NCBI RefSeq assembly: GCF_009932435.1
Contig: NZ_BJOU01000001.1
Coordinates: 1,612,001-1,676,000, forward strand
Source of the DNA: Gordonia crocea
GTDB taxonomy: Bacteria > Actinomycetota > Actinomycetes > Mycobacteriales > Mycobacteriaceae
Direction: 5' to 3'
Length of the DNA stretch: 64,000 nt
Below the pieces are notes generated by a model, which saw only the letters and a list, made by a program, of their open reading frames with translations, was not told the DNA's origin and ran no database searches. This document shows, one piece after another, positions 44,508 through 53,465 of the stretch. The first letter of the stretch is position 1; each line of letters starts with the position of its first letter. The translations under genes were made by a program, and so were the position numbers.

Positions 44508-47059
44508 TGTGCGCTCCGTTCCGGGGTCGTCGAGGGCATGGCTGGGGTTCCGAGGAGGACCGGGACCTTGCGGCCGTGGTTCTCGGTGAAGGACACGGTC
44601 GGGTCCGGGGTGTCCGGGGCGTTGACGAACGACACGAAGCGCGAGAGCTTGTCCGGGTCGTCGAGGACGCCCTTCCACTCGCACTCGTATCCGCCGACGT
44701 GGCGGCTCATCGCGGCCTCGAAGTCGGCCGCCAACCCGAGGCTGTCGTCGACGACGACGTCGCGGATGTGGTCGAGTCCGCCGGGGATGCGCTCCATCCA
44801 TGCGGCGGTGCGCTCCAACCGCTCGGCCGTGCGGATGTAGTACATGAGGTAGCGGTCGATGTAGCGGATCAACGTCTCGGTGTCGAGGTCGCCGGCCAGC
44901 AGTTGCGCGTGGCGCGGCGTCATGCCGCCGTTGCCGCTGACGTAGAGGTTCCAGCCGCCGTCGGTGGCGATGACGCCCACGTCCTTGCCGCGGGCCTCGG
45001 CGCATTCGCGGGCGCAGCCGGAGACACCCATCTTGATCTTGTGCGGGCTGCGCAGACCGCGGTAGCGCAACTCCAGGTCGATCGCCAGCTGGACCGAGTC
45101 CTGCTGGCCGTAGCGGCACCAGTCCGACCCGACACAGCTCTTCACGGTGCGCAGCGACTTGCCGTAGGCCTGACCCGACTCCATCCCGCCGTCGACCAGG
45201 CGCCGCCAGATCTCGGGCAGTTGGTCGACGGTGGCGCCGAACATGTCGATGCGCTGGCCGCCGGTGATCTTGGTGTACAACCCGTAGTCGCGGGCGATCT
45301 CGCCGATCAGGATGAGGTGCTCGGGGGTGATGTCGCCGCCGGGTACGCGGGGGACCACCGAGTAGGTGCCGTTGCGCTGGATGTTGGCCAGGAAGTGGTC
45401 GTTGCTGTCCTGCAGCGATGCCTGCTCGCCGTCGAGGATGTGGTCCGAGCTCGTCGACGCCAGGATCGAGGCGACGGTCGGCTTGCAGATATCGCAACCG
45501 GTGCCGGTGCCGAACCGCTCGATGAGTCCGGAGAAGGTCCGGATCCCGCTGGCCTGGACCAGCTCGAAGAGTTCGGAGCGCGACGCCTCGAAGTGCTCGC
45601 ACAGCGCCTTGCTGACCTCGACGCCGGCCGCGTCGAGAACCTGCGACAGCAGCGGGACGCAGGAGCCGCAGGCGGTGCCGGCGCCGGTGCACTTCTTCAG
45701 GTCGGCGACCGTGCAGGCGCCGTTCTCGATGGCGGCGCACAGCGTGCCCTTGCTGACGTCGTTGCACGAGCAGATCTGCGCGTCGTCGCCGAGGGCGCCG
45801 ACACCCAGGGCCGGCGCGCCGTCGGAGGCCGGCGAGATCAGGCTGACCGGGTCGCCGGGCACGGTCTGGCCCACCAGCGGGCGGAGTAGTCCGTACGAGC
45901 TGGCGTCACCGACCAGCACGCCGCCGAGCAGCGTCTTCGCGTCGTCGGAGAGGACGAGCTTGGCGTAGGTCCCCTTGATCGGGTCGCTGACGACGACGCT
46001 GAGCGCGCCCTCGGTGGTGCCGTGCGCATCGCCGAAGCTGGCAACGTCGACGCCGAGCAGCTTGAGCTTGGTGGACATGTCTGCGCCGGGGAACTCGGCG
46101 TCGCCGCCGAGCAGCCGGTCGGCGACGACCTCGGCGGTGGCGTAACCCGGCCCGACCAGGCCGTAGCAGCGGCCTTCGACCGCGGCGACCTCGCCGATCG
46201 CGTAGATGGCCGGGTCCGAGGTGACACCGGCGAGGTCGGTCAGGATTCCGCCGCGCTCGGCGAGATCGAGTCCGGCGGAGCGGCCCAGTTCGTCGCGCGG
46301 GCGGACGCCGGCGGCGAAGACGAGCAGGGCCGCGTCGACGACGGTGTCCTCACCGAGCGTGACCCGCAGGCCACCGCCGTCGACGGCCTCGATGTTCGAC
46401 GTGCCGACCCCCAGCGACACGTCGATTCCGAGCTCGCCCACCATGCGGGCGAGGTGTTCGCCGCCGGCGTCGTCGACCTGCTGCGGCATGAGTCGCGGGT
46501 TGTACTCGACGACGTGGGGGCGCAGCCCGAGCTGACGCAGCGCGTTGGCCGCCTCCAAGCCGAGCAGGCCGCCGCCGACGACGATGCCGACGGCGCCGGC
46601 GTCGGCGGCCAGGGCGGTCTCCGCGTCGGCGCGGATGGCATCGAGGTCGTCGAGGGTGCGGTAGACGTGGCAGCCGGCGGCCTCGTGGCCGGGAACCGGC
46701 GGAACGAAGGCGTAGGAGCCGGTGGCCAGTACCAGCGCGTCATAGGCGATCTCCTGGCCGTCGGCCAGGGATACGGTCTTCGCATCGCGGTCGATACCCG
46801 CGACCGGCGCGCCCAGGCGCAGATCGACGAAGTCGTCGCCGGGGTAGTCGTTGCCGGTCAATGCCAGCGCACTGCGGTCCCACTCGCCGACGTAGGAGCT
46901 GAGACCCACCCGGTCGTAGGCCGCGTCGGATTCCTCGCCGAGGACGACGACTCGCCAGCTGTTGTCCTGGTCGCGGGTGCGCAGTGCTTCGACGAACCGG
47001 TGACCGACCATTCCGTGGCCGATGACGACGACGGTCTGGGGCTGGGCGGCGGATGCCAT
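44504..47059 (-). CDS. nirB: Nitrite reductase (NADH) large subunit
   Basis: An 851-residue assimilatory nitrite reductase that takes nitrite to ammonium with six electrons from NAD(P)H. Residues 1-400 are an FAD/NAD domain (VIGHGMVGHRF, GGGLLGLEAAN). A BFD-type [2Fe-2S] segment near 427-466 has CSCNDVS, KKC and CGSC. The siroheme/4Fe-4S domain follows with the Cys set in CVGSDWC (about 642-648) and CAREC (about 680-685). AAGGAGGAAC lies just before ATG 47059. nirD and sirB follow with overlaps. Confidence 0.96.
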   Translation of the reverse strand: MASAAQPQTVVVIGHGMVGHRFVEALRTRDQDNSWRVVVLGEESDAAYDRVGLSSYVGEWDRSALALTGNDYPGDDFVDLRLGAPVAGIDRDAKTVSLADGQEIAYDALVLATGSYAFVPPVPGHEAAGCHVYRTLDDLDAIRADAETALAADAGAVGIVVGGGLLGLEAANALRQLGLRPHVVEYNPRLMPQQVDDAGGEHLARMVGELGIDVSLGVGTSNIEAVDGGGLRVTLGEDTVVDAALLVFAAGVRPRDELGRSAGLDLAERGGILTDLAGVTSDPAIYAIGEVAAVEGRCYGLVGPGYATAEVVADRLLGGDAEFPGADMSTKLKLLGVDVASFGDAHGTTEGALSVVVSDPIKGTYAKLVLSDDAKTLLGGVLVGDASSYGLLRPLVGQTVPGDPVSLISPASDGAPALGVGALGDDAQICSCNDVSKGTLCAAIENGACTVADLKKCTGAGTACGSCVPLLSQVLDAAGVEVSKALCEHFEASRSELFELVQASGIRTFSGLIERFGTGTGCDICKPTVASILASTSSDHILDGEQASLQDSNDHFLANIQRNGTYSVVPRVPGGDITPEHLILIGEIARDYGLYTKITGGQRIDMFGATVDQLPEIWRRLVDGGMESGQAYGKSLRTVKSCVGSDWCRYGQQDSVQLAIDLELRYRGLRSPHKIKMGVSGCARECAEARGKDVGVIATDGGWNLYVSGNGGMTPRHAQLLAGDLDTETLIRYIDRYLMYYIRTAERLERTAAWMERIPGGLDHIRDVVVDDSLGLAADFEAAMSRHVGGYECEWKGVLDDPDKLSRFVSFVNAPDTPDPTVSFTENHGRKVPVLLGTPAMPSTTPERSAQ

Positions 47060-47188
47060 GTGTTCCTCCTTGGCTGTGTCATCGCCGGGGCGGTGAGGCC
47101 CGCGGCGTTGCTGAAATCCAAGGTAAGAACGCGGTGTTGCGCACGTGTTGCCGTGACTGTTGCGCAGCTATGACAAAAATGGCGCTCG

Positions 47189-47205
47189 TGTTTCGCACAC
47201 GTTCG
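47189..47205 (-). promoter_or_regulatory. AC-N9-AC motif upstream of nirB, possible GlnR site
   Basis: On the minus strand GAAC-GTGTGCGAA-ACAC includes a GAAAC half-site as in GlnR boxes (GTNAC-N6-GAAAC), 130-146 bases before nirB. Candidate for nitrogen control. Confidence 0.35.
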
Positions 47206-47233
47206 CAATCTCTCACCGCCCCAACAGGGGTGC

Positions 47234-47244
47234 TGTGAGGTTGC
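47234..47244. promoter_or_regulatory. TGTGAGGTTGC motif near nirB, shared with narB
   Basis: The same 11 bases occur at 53226-53236 upstream of narB, and nine of them at 40021 upstream of narK. The copy here lies between the mobA-moeA stop and the nirB promoter region. Confidence 0.35.
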
Positions 47245-47246
47245 GG

Positions 47247-48953
47247 TCAGATCAGTCGTCGGGCGAGTCCGACGCCGGTCGGCGGCAGCAGGGCCAGCCC
47301 CCGGGATCCGGCGAGTGACCGCAGCTCAGCGGTGGAATCCACCGCTCGGCCGACCCATCCGCCGACACCGTCGGGGTCGATCGGGACGGCGCGCCACAGC
47401 CGGGGGTGGGCCAGTGCCGTGGCGCCGGTCACCCGGAGGTGCTCCGGCGCGACGGGGGCGGCGGCCACGAGGGCGTCGCGCACCGGCGGTACGCACAGTG
47501 CGGCGCCGGTGAGGGCCGCCACCGGATTGCCGCCCAGGCCCACCACGGCCCCGCCGTCGGGCAGCGCGGCGAGCAGCAGTGAACCGCCGGGACGCACCGG
47601 CACCCCGTCGAGCAAGATCCGTCCGCCGGCTGCGCTCAGGGCGGTCCGCAGATGGTCGGCGGCCCCGCGCCCGGTCGCACCGATGATGATCACGACGTCG
47701 CCGGGTGTGCGGTCGGGGCCCAGGGCGGCCCGCATCGCCGCCGCTGAGTCGGGCAGGTGCGGGCCGGGGGTGACGCGTACGCCGAAGCCGTGCAGTGCGG
47801 CGGTCACCGGCAGCGAGGCGGTATCGGCGATCCCCGAACCGGTGTCGGCGCCCACCTCGTCGCCGGAGGTGTGCAGGACGGCGCGCAGCGGCCCGCGCAC
47901 GCGGATCAGCGGGACGCCGGCGGCCCGCGCGGTGCCGGCCGCGGCGGCATCCACCACCGTCCCGGCGGGGAGCAGGTCGTCGCCGGCCGCCCACGAATCC
48001 CCGCGCCGGCGGGTGTCGTCGCGTCCCACGACCTCACTGGTCAGGGTGTTGTCGCCGACGACCACGACTTCCTCGTACCGTATGACGCGCTCGGCCCCGG
48101 GCGGCAGGACGGCGCCGGTGGCGATGGGCAGGGCAGAGCCCGGCTCGGTCAGGGCCGGGGCGTCGTGTCCGGCGCGCACCGCGGAACCGACGAGGCGCCA
48201 CGGCGCCGGCCCCCGCACGGCGTAGCCGTCCATGGCCGAGGTGTCGAAGGCGGGGAACGGTGCGACCGCCCGCAACGGCTCGGCCAGGACGGCGCCGAGG
48301 ACGTCGGCGTCAGGGGCACGGTCGGCGGGCGCCAGCGGGTCCAGCGCGGCGGCGGCCGCGGTGATCGCCGCGACCGGATCGGCCTGGCGCCTCGCGTCGG
48401 CGAGGTCGTCGGGGGTGTCGACGTCGGCGAGGCCGACCAGGGCCAGCGCGGCGGCCTCGGCCGGGATGAGCGACCGCATCGACGCGTCGGCGCCGGTCAG
48501 CGCCGCGCGCAACGACCCGGCGCGCCACACCCCGACGAGGTATTGGGGCTGGTCCTCCTCGTCGAGGGCCAGGGCGACCGGGGCGCGCTCCTGGTCGCGA
48601 TGGTCGGCCAGTGCCTCGATGTGCGCGGCCCGCAGGAAGGGGAGGTCGGCGGCGAGAACGGCGACCGCGCGGTCGTCGGGTAGGTCGCCGAGGGCGGCGA
48701 ATCCGGCGGCCACCGCAGCCGCGGGTCCGGCGAACGGGGGGTCCTCGCGGACTTGACGCACGTGATCGGGCAGGTCGCGGTCCGGCCCGACGACCACGAC
48801 GGTTCCGGCATCGGCGACCGCCGCCAGGGCGATGTCGATCAAGCGGCGCCCCCCGACCAGGGAAGCGGGCTTGTCCGCACCCGCCAGGCGCCTGGCCCGG
48901 CCACCGGCCAGGATGACCGCGTCGAAGCGCGAAGACACCGTCGGCCGATCCAC
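47247..48953 (-). CDS. MobA-MoeA fusion, molybdenum cofactor maturation
   Basis: A 568-residue fusion. Residues 7-185 are a MobA-type nucleotidyltransferase with FDAVILAGGRARRLAGADKP and VLAADLPFL, which would attach GMP or CMP to the cofactor. Residues about 195-568 are a MoeA domain (FPAFDTSAMDGYAV, PIATGAVLPPGAERVI, GLGGNPVAALTGA), but its lid motifs are less complete than in the separate MoeA at 35900. GTG 48953 is chosen because TACGGT at 48960-48965 ends six bases upstream. It lies 28 bases after narB on the same strand and probably matures the cofactor for that enzyme. Confidence 0.9.
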   Translation of the reverse strand: MDRPTVSSRFDAVILAGGRARRLAGADKPASLVGGRRLIDIALAAVADAGTVVVVGPDRDLPDHVRQVREDPPFAGPAAAVAAGFAALGDLPDDRAVAVLAADLPFLRAAHIEALADHRDQERAPVALALDEEDQPQYLVGVWRAGSLRAALTGADASMRSLIPAEAAALALVGLADVDTPDDLADARRQADPVAAITAAAAALDPLAPADRAPDADVLGAVLAEPLRAVAPFPAFDTSAMDGYAVRGPAPWRLVGSAVRAGHDAPALTEPGSALPIATGAVLPPGAERVIRYEEVVVVGDNTLTSEVVGRDDTRRRGDSWAAGDDLLPAGTVVDAAAAGTARAAGVPLIRVRGPLRAVLHTSGDEVGADTGSGIADTASLPVTAALHGFGVRVTPGPHLPDSAAAMRAALGPDRTPGDVVIIIGATGRGAADHLRTALSAAGGRILLDGVPVRPGGSLLLAALPDGGAVVGLGGNPVAALTGAALCVPPVRDALVAAAPVAPEHLRVTGATALAHPRLWRAVPIDPDGVGGWVGRAVDSTAELRSLAGSRGLALLPPTGVGLARRLI

Positions 48954-48981
48954 CCTGCCACCGTACTCACCCGCGGCCGGG

Positions 48982-51900
48982 TTAGTAGACGTCTCGGACG
49001 TAGCGGTGCTCGGCGGCCAACGCGGAGACATAGGAATCGGCCATGTGCGGCGACATGCGGCCCTGCTCGGCGACGATCTGGCGCAGCGCGTCGTCGACGT
49101 CGCGCGCCATCTGGTCGGCGTCGCCGCAGACATAGAGGTGGGCACCGCGGCGGATCCAGTCCCACAACTCTTCGGCGTTGGCCCGCATCCGGTCCTGGAC
49201 GTAGACCTTCTCCTCCTGGTCGCGGGAGAACGCCAGGTCGAGCTTCGTCAGAATCCCCGCGGAGCTCAATTCGACGAGCTCCTCCCGGTAGAGGAAGTCG
49301 GTGGATTCGTGTCGGTCGCCGAAGAACAGCCAGTTCTGCCCCTGCGCGCCGACGTGCGCCCGGTCGTGCAGGAACCCGCGGAACGGGGCGATCCCGGTGC
49401 CGGGACCGACCATGATCATCGGGGCGTCCCCGTCGCTGGGCGGGCCGAACTTCTTGTTCGGCGCGATGAAGATCCGCACCGAGGTGCCTTCCTCGGCGTC
49501 GGCGAGGAAGGTCGAGCACACGCCGTGGCGGAGGGTTTCGCCGCCGAACCGCACGGCCGAGACGGTGATCTCGACCCGGCCGGGATCCGAGCGCGGCGTC
49601 GACGAGATGGAGTACAGGCGCGGTGCCAACGGCTTGAGCACACCCAGCCACTCGGCCAGCGGGGCGTTCACCGGGTGGGTGGCCAGCAGGTCGACGGCTT
49701 GGCGCCCCCACGACCACGACCGCAGATCGGCGGGGTGGCCGGCCAGGTCGGCGAACCCCTCGTCGGGGTGGTGGGTGTGGAGGAGGCGCAGCAGGTCCGG
49801 GGTGATCCGGGTGATGTCGAAGTGCTCGGTGAGCGCCTCGACGAGCGGCCGCTGTGCGCCGCCGACCGTCACCGGCGTATCGGCGTCCAGACCGGTGCGG
49901 GCCAGCCACTCCTCGACGACGGCGGGCCGGTTGGTCGGCCACACGCCGAGGGCGTCGCCGGCGCTGTAGGTCAGCGTGCCCTCCGGGATCGCGAAGGCGA
50001 ACCGCCGGACGTCCTTGTCGGACTCGGCCGCGGTGAGGCGGGTGTTCCCGATCAGCGTCGTGGTGAGCGGGTTCTTGCGCGAGTAGGACACGGCCGGCGG
50101 AGTGGCCACCGGCTGGTCGGGGGCGGGTGCCTCGGTTGTCCCGCCGGCCGTCTCACCGGTCGCCTCGGGGGTTTCGTCGGCGGCATCACCGGCGGCGAGA
50201 GCGGCGAGCACGGTCTCCTGCCAGGGCGCGGCATGCACCTCGTAGTCGGGCTCACACGAGGCGCGGTCGGCGATCCGGGTCCCGCCGAGGTCGTGCAGGC
50301 GGGCGTCGAGTTTGCGCGCGAAGCCGCAGAAGTCGGCATAGGAGGAGTCGCCGAAGCCGAGGACGGAGAAGCGCAGCTCCGACAGCTCGTCGTCCCTCTC
50401 CACCTTCGCCAGCGAATCCCACAGCGCCACACCGGAATCCGGTGCGTCACCGTCGCCGGTCGACGCGACGACGAACAGCACGTCGCCGGACAGCGAGTCG
50501 ACCGACACGCGGTCCGCACTCGCCTCGTCGACGACGAATCCGGCGGCACCCAGCGCGGCGGTCAGTGTCGGGATGTACTCCTCGACGGTTCCGGTTTGGG
50601 ACGCCCACACCACCCGAACCGTGCGTTGGGTGCTTTCGGGGGCGCCGCCGGCGACGGGCGATCCCGGGGCGATCGGCGTGCCGGTGGTGGCCAGCGGGAT
50701 CCGCGAGAACACCCCGGCCAGGACGCCGTCGATCCATGCGCGAGACGTGTCCGACAGCGGTGCGTGGGCCGGGACGGTCGGCACGTGCCCGTCGGGCGGG
50801 CTGCTGCGGAGTCCGGCGAGCATTCCGGTGAGGTAGGCCCGCTCCGGATCGGACAGGGTGACCGGTTCCGAGCTGGCCAACGGGCCAAATGCCGCTTCGA
50901 GAAGACTGGCGGTATCGGACACGGAACCTCCTGGGGAGTGGGGGGTGTCGGCCGGTTCCGCCGGGAGCGGGGCCGGGGTGAGGACGACGGCGCAGGCCTT
51001 GAACTCGGGTTGCAGCGAGTCCGGGTCGACGGCGTCGTTGGTCACGGCGTTGATCGCGAGGTCGGCGCCGGCGGTGTCGGCGAAGTGCATCGGGACGAAG
51101 CAGGTGCCGACGGTGATGCGATCGGTCACCACCGCGGGTGCGAAAGCGACGCCGCGGCGCGAGCGGATCTCCACGCGGTCGCCGTCGGCGATACCGAGGG
51201 GCTCGGCGTCGGCGGGGTTGATCTCGACGAACGTCGACGGGTTGAGCTTCATCAGCTTGGCGACTTTGCGGGTCTTGGTCATGGTGTGCCACTGGTGCGC
51301 CAGGCGCCCGGTGGTCAGCGTGAGCGGGAAGTCGTCGTCGGGGAGTTCGGCCGGCGGGAGGTAGGGGCGGGCGAAGAACTTGGCCCGGCGCGACGGGGTG
51401 GCGAAGGCCAGGCGCGGGGTGGCGCCGTTCTCGTCGACGAACAGTTCCTGGCTCACGCCGTCGTTGAGGTAGCGGATCGGGTTGCGGTCGGGCGCGCCCG
51501 GGGCGGCCGGCCATTGCACCGGTCCGCCGCGCAGCCGCGCGTAGTCGACCCCCCGCAGGTCCCATCCGGTCCGGGGATTGTGGAACCCGGCGATCTCGTC
51601 GAAGACGGCGGCGGCGTCGGGGAAGTCGAATCCGTCGGTGAAACCCATCTCCTCGGCGATGCGGCAGATGAGTTTCCAGTCCGGCAGGGCCTCGCCGGGC
51701 GCGGTCATCAGCGGGGCGGTGAGGGTCAGGTTGCGCTCGGAGTTGATCATCACGCCCTCCGACTCCGACCACAGCGCGGCGGGCAGCACGACGTCGGCGT
51801 AGGCGGCGGTCTCGACCCCGGCGAAGGCGTCCTGGACGACGACGAATTCGGCGTTGGTCAGGCCCTCGATGACCTTGGCGCGGTTGGCCATGGAGGCGAC

Positions 51901-53145
51901 CGGGTTGGTGCAGATCACCCACACCGCCTTGATCCGCCCGTCGGACAGCGACTCGAAGAGATCGACGGTTCCGCCGCCGACATTGGTGTGCAGGGTGCCT
52001 TCCGGCACGCCCCAGCGAGCCTCGACCTCGGCGCGATGAGCGGGGTCCAACACGGTGCGCTGGCCCGGCAACCCCGGTCCCATGTAGCCCATTTCGCGGC
52101 CGCCCATGGCGTTGGGCTGACCGGTGAGGGAGAAGGGGCCGCTGCCGGTCCGGCAGATCGCCCCCGTGGCCAGGTGGAGGTTGCACAAGGCGTTGGTGTG
52201 CCAGGTTCCGTGGATCGACTGGTTGAGGCCCATCGTCCACAGGCTGACCCAGTTCTGCGTGCCCCCGATCCACTCGGCAGCCTGGCGCAGGTCGGCCTCG
52301 GCGACGCCGGTGATGGTCGAGACCCGATCGGCCGGGTACTCGGCGAGCAACGGGTCGAGGTCCTCCCAGCCCTCGGTGAACTCGGCGATGAACGACTCAT
52401 CGACCTGCCCGGCGTCGACGATCAACCGCAGCAGTCCGTTCAGCAGCGCCATGTCGGTGCCCGGTTTCACCGGCAGGTACAAGTCGGCTTTGGCCGCGGT
52501 GTTCGTCCGGCGCGGATCGACGACGATGAGCTTGGCGCCTTCTTTGACCCGGTCCATCATCCGCAGGAACAGGATCGGATGGCAGTCGGCCATGTTGGCG
52601 CCGATCACCAGGAAGACGTCGGCGTGATCGAGGTCGTCGTAGCTCCCCGGCGGGCCGTCGGCACCGAGCGACTGCTTGTATCCGGTGCCGGCGCTGGCCA
52701 TGCACAACCGGGAGTTCGACTCGATCAGGTTGGTGCGGAAGTAGCCCTTGCACAGTTTGTTGGAGAGGTATTGGGCCTCGAGGGACATCTGCCCCGAGAC
52801 GTAAAAGGCCACCGCGTCGTCGCCGTGGCGGGCGCGGATCTCGGTGAATCGCCGGGCGACCTCGCTGATCGCCGCATCCACGTCGACGACGACCTGCTCG
52901 TCATCGCGCGAGCTCCGGCGCAGCGCGGTGGTCAGCCGCCCGGGGGCGTTGAGCATGTCTGCGGTGGTGTTGCCCTTGGTGCACAACCGGCCCCGGTTGG
53001 CCGGGTGGTTCGGGGTGCCCTTGGCGCTGCCGATCGAGCGCACCGCCCCGTCTTTGGCGGTGAGGGTCAGGCCGCAGCCCACGCCGCAATAACCGCAGAC
53101 GGTGTCCACGGTTGTCGGCAGGGTGGGGCTCTCCATGCGCCCCAT
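48982..53145 (-). CDS. narB: Assimilatory nitrate reductase fused to a CysJ-like flavoprotein
   Basis: A 1387-residue self-contained nitrate reductase taking electrons from NADPH. Residues 15-60 bind [4Fe-4S] (CGYCGVGC then RLCTKG). Residues 60-740 are the molybdopterin domain ([13 protein letters not shown] [49 protein letters not shown], and the molydop-binding [11 protein letters not shown] region). After a linker, a flavodoxin domain starts near 845 ([12 protein letters not shown]), then FAD (RLYSISSTP near 1178) and NADPH-binding parts ([22 protein letters not shown]). This fusion occurs in actinobacteria. ATG 53145; Met three residues on is an alternative. Confidence 0.94.
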   Translation of the reverse strand: MGRMESPTLPTTVDTVCGYCGVGCGLTLTAKDGAVRSIGSAKGTPNHPANRGRLCTKGNTTADMLNAPGRLTTALRRSSRDDEQVVVDVDAAISEVARRFTEIRARHGDDAVAFYVSGQMSLEAQYLSNKLCKGYFRTNLIESNSRLCMASAGTGYKQSLGADGPPGSYDDLDHADVFLVIGANMADCHPILFLRMMDRVKEGAKLIVVDPRRTNTAAKADLYLPVKPGTDMALLNGLLRLIVDAGQVDESFIAEFTEGWEDLDPLLAEYPADRVSTITGVAEADLRQAAEWIGGTQNWVSLWTMGLNQSIHGTWHTNALCNLHLATGAICRTGSGPFSLTGQPNAMGGREMGYMGPGLPGQRTVLDPAHRAEVEARWGVPEGTLHTNVGGGTVDLFESLSDGRIKAVWVICTNPVASMANRAKVIEGLTNAEFVVVQDAFAGVETAAYADVVLPAALWSESEGVMINSERNLTLTAPLMTAPGEALPDWKLICRIAEEMGFTDGFDFPDAAAVFDEIAGFHNPRTGWDLRGVDYARLRGGPVQWPAAPGAPDRNPIRYLNDGVSQELFVDENGATPRLAFATPSRRAKFFARPYLPPAELPDDDFPLTLTTGRLAHQWHTMTKTRKVAKLMKLNPSTFVEINPADAEPLGIADGDRVEIRSRRGVAFAPAVVTDRITVGTCFVPMHFADTAGADLAINAVTNDAVDPDSLQPEFKACAVVLTPAPLPAEPADTPHSPGGSVSDTASLLEAAFGPLASSEPVTLSDPERAYLTGMLAGLRSSPPDGHVPTVPAHAPLSDTSRAWIDGVLAGVFSRIPLATTGTPIAPGSPVAGGAPESTQRTVRVVWASQTGTVEEYIPTLTAALGAAGFVVDEASADRVSVDSLSGDVLFVVASTGDGDAPDSGVALWDSLAKVERDDELSELRFSVLGFGDSSYADFCGFARKLDARLHDLGGTRIADRASCEPDYEVHAAPWQETVLAALAAGDAADETPEATGETAGGTTEAPAPDQPVATPPAVSYSRKNPLTTTLIGNTRLTAAESDKDVRRFAFAIPEGTLTYSAGDALGVWPTNRPAVVEEWLARTGLDADTPVTVGGAQRPLVEALTEHFDITRITPDLLRLLHTHHPDEGFADLAGHPADLRSWSWGRQAVDLLATHPVNAPLAEWLGVLKPLAPRLYSISSTPRSDPGRVEITVSAVRFGGETLRHGVCSTFLADAEEGTSVRIFIAPNKKFGPPSDGDAPMIMVGPGTGIAPFRGFLHDRAHVGAQGQNWLFFGDRHESTDFLYREELVELSSAGILTKLDLAFSRDQEEKVYVQDRMRANAEELWDWIRRGAHLYVCGDADQMARDVDDALRQIVAEQGRMSPHMADSYVSALAAEHRYVRDVY

Positions 53146-53169
53146 CGTCGAGTTGACCCGTTTCGCGAT

Positions 53170-53186
53170 GGTCGGCCCCGCGTAAC
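53170..53186 (-). promoter_or_regulatory. AC-N9-AC motif upstream of narB, possible GlnR site
   Basis: On the minus strand GTTAC-GCGGGGCC-GACC has the AC-N9-AC core, 25-41 bases before narB. Weak by itself; noted because narK and nirB carry similar motifs. Confidence 0.25.
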
Positions 53187-53225
53187 GCCAGCGTCAATTG
53201 ATCCTCACAAGGTAACAATCTGGAA

Positions 53226-53236
53226 TGTGAGGTTGC
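53226..53236. promoter_or_regulatory. TGTGAGGTTGC motif upstream of narB
   Basis: Second exact copy of the 11-base motif at 47234, about 80 bases upstream of the narB start and 23 bases from tRNA-Arg. Confidence 0.35.
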
Positions 53237-53258
53237 TGGTCCGATACAGTCATCATGC

Positions 53259-53332
53259 GCCTCCGTAGCTCAGTTGGATAGAGCAGTTCACTTCTAATGA
53301 TCTGGTCGCGGGTTCGATTCCTGCCGGGGGCA
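53259..53332 (+). tRNA. tRNA-Arg (anticodon TCT)
   Basis: Acceptor arms GCCTCCG and CGGGGGC pair with one T-G wobble, discriminator A. The anticodon loop CTTCTAA gives TCT. The anticodon stem GTTCA/TGATC has a T28-T42 mismatch, and the T stem has a G-T wobble. CCA is not encoded. Placed divergently from narB, 113 bases away. Confidence 0.93.
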
Positions 53333-53465
53333 CTGTTACATCCTTGCCGGCCTCCGGCCGGGGTACGCCCACTGTGTTTGAAAGAGATTCACGCGGGCGC
53401 ACTGATATTCCGACGCAGGTGCACCACGCGAGTTGCCGCCTCTGGCACTGACTAGGCTGTTGGAT

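Noticed and set aside
48832..53268. A 1478-codon plus-strand open frame over narB
   Set aside because: Antisense shadow of the nitrate reductase; low complexity and no motif, whereas the minus strand encodes a fully recognisable enzyme.
53346..53362. Terminator after tRNA-Arg
   Set aside because: The GC-rich CCGGCC/GGCCGG sequence has no following T run and pairing is ambiguous.
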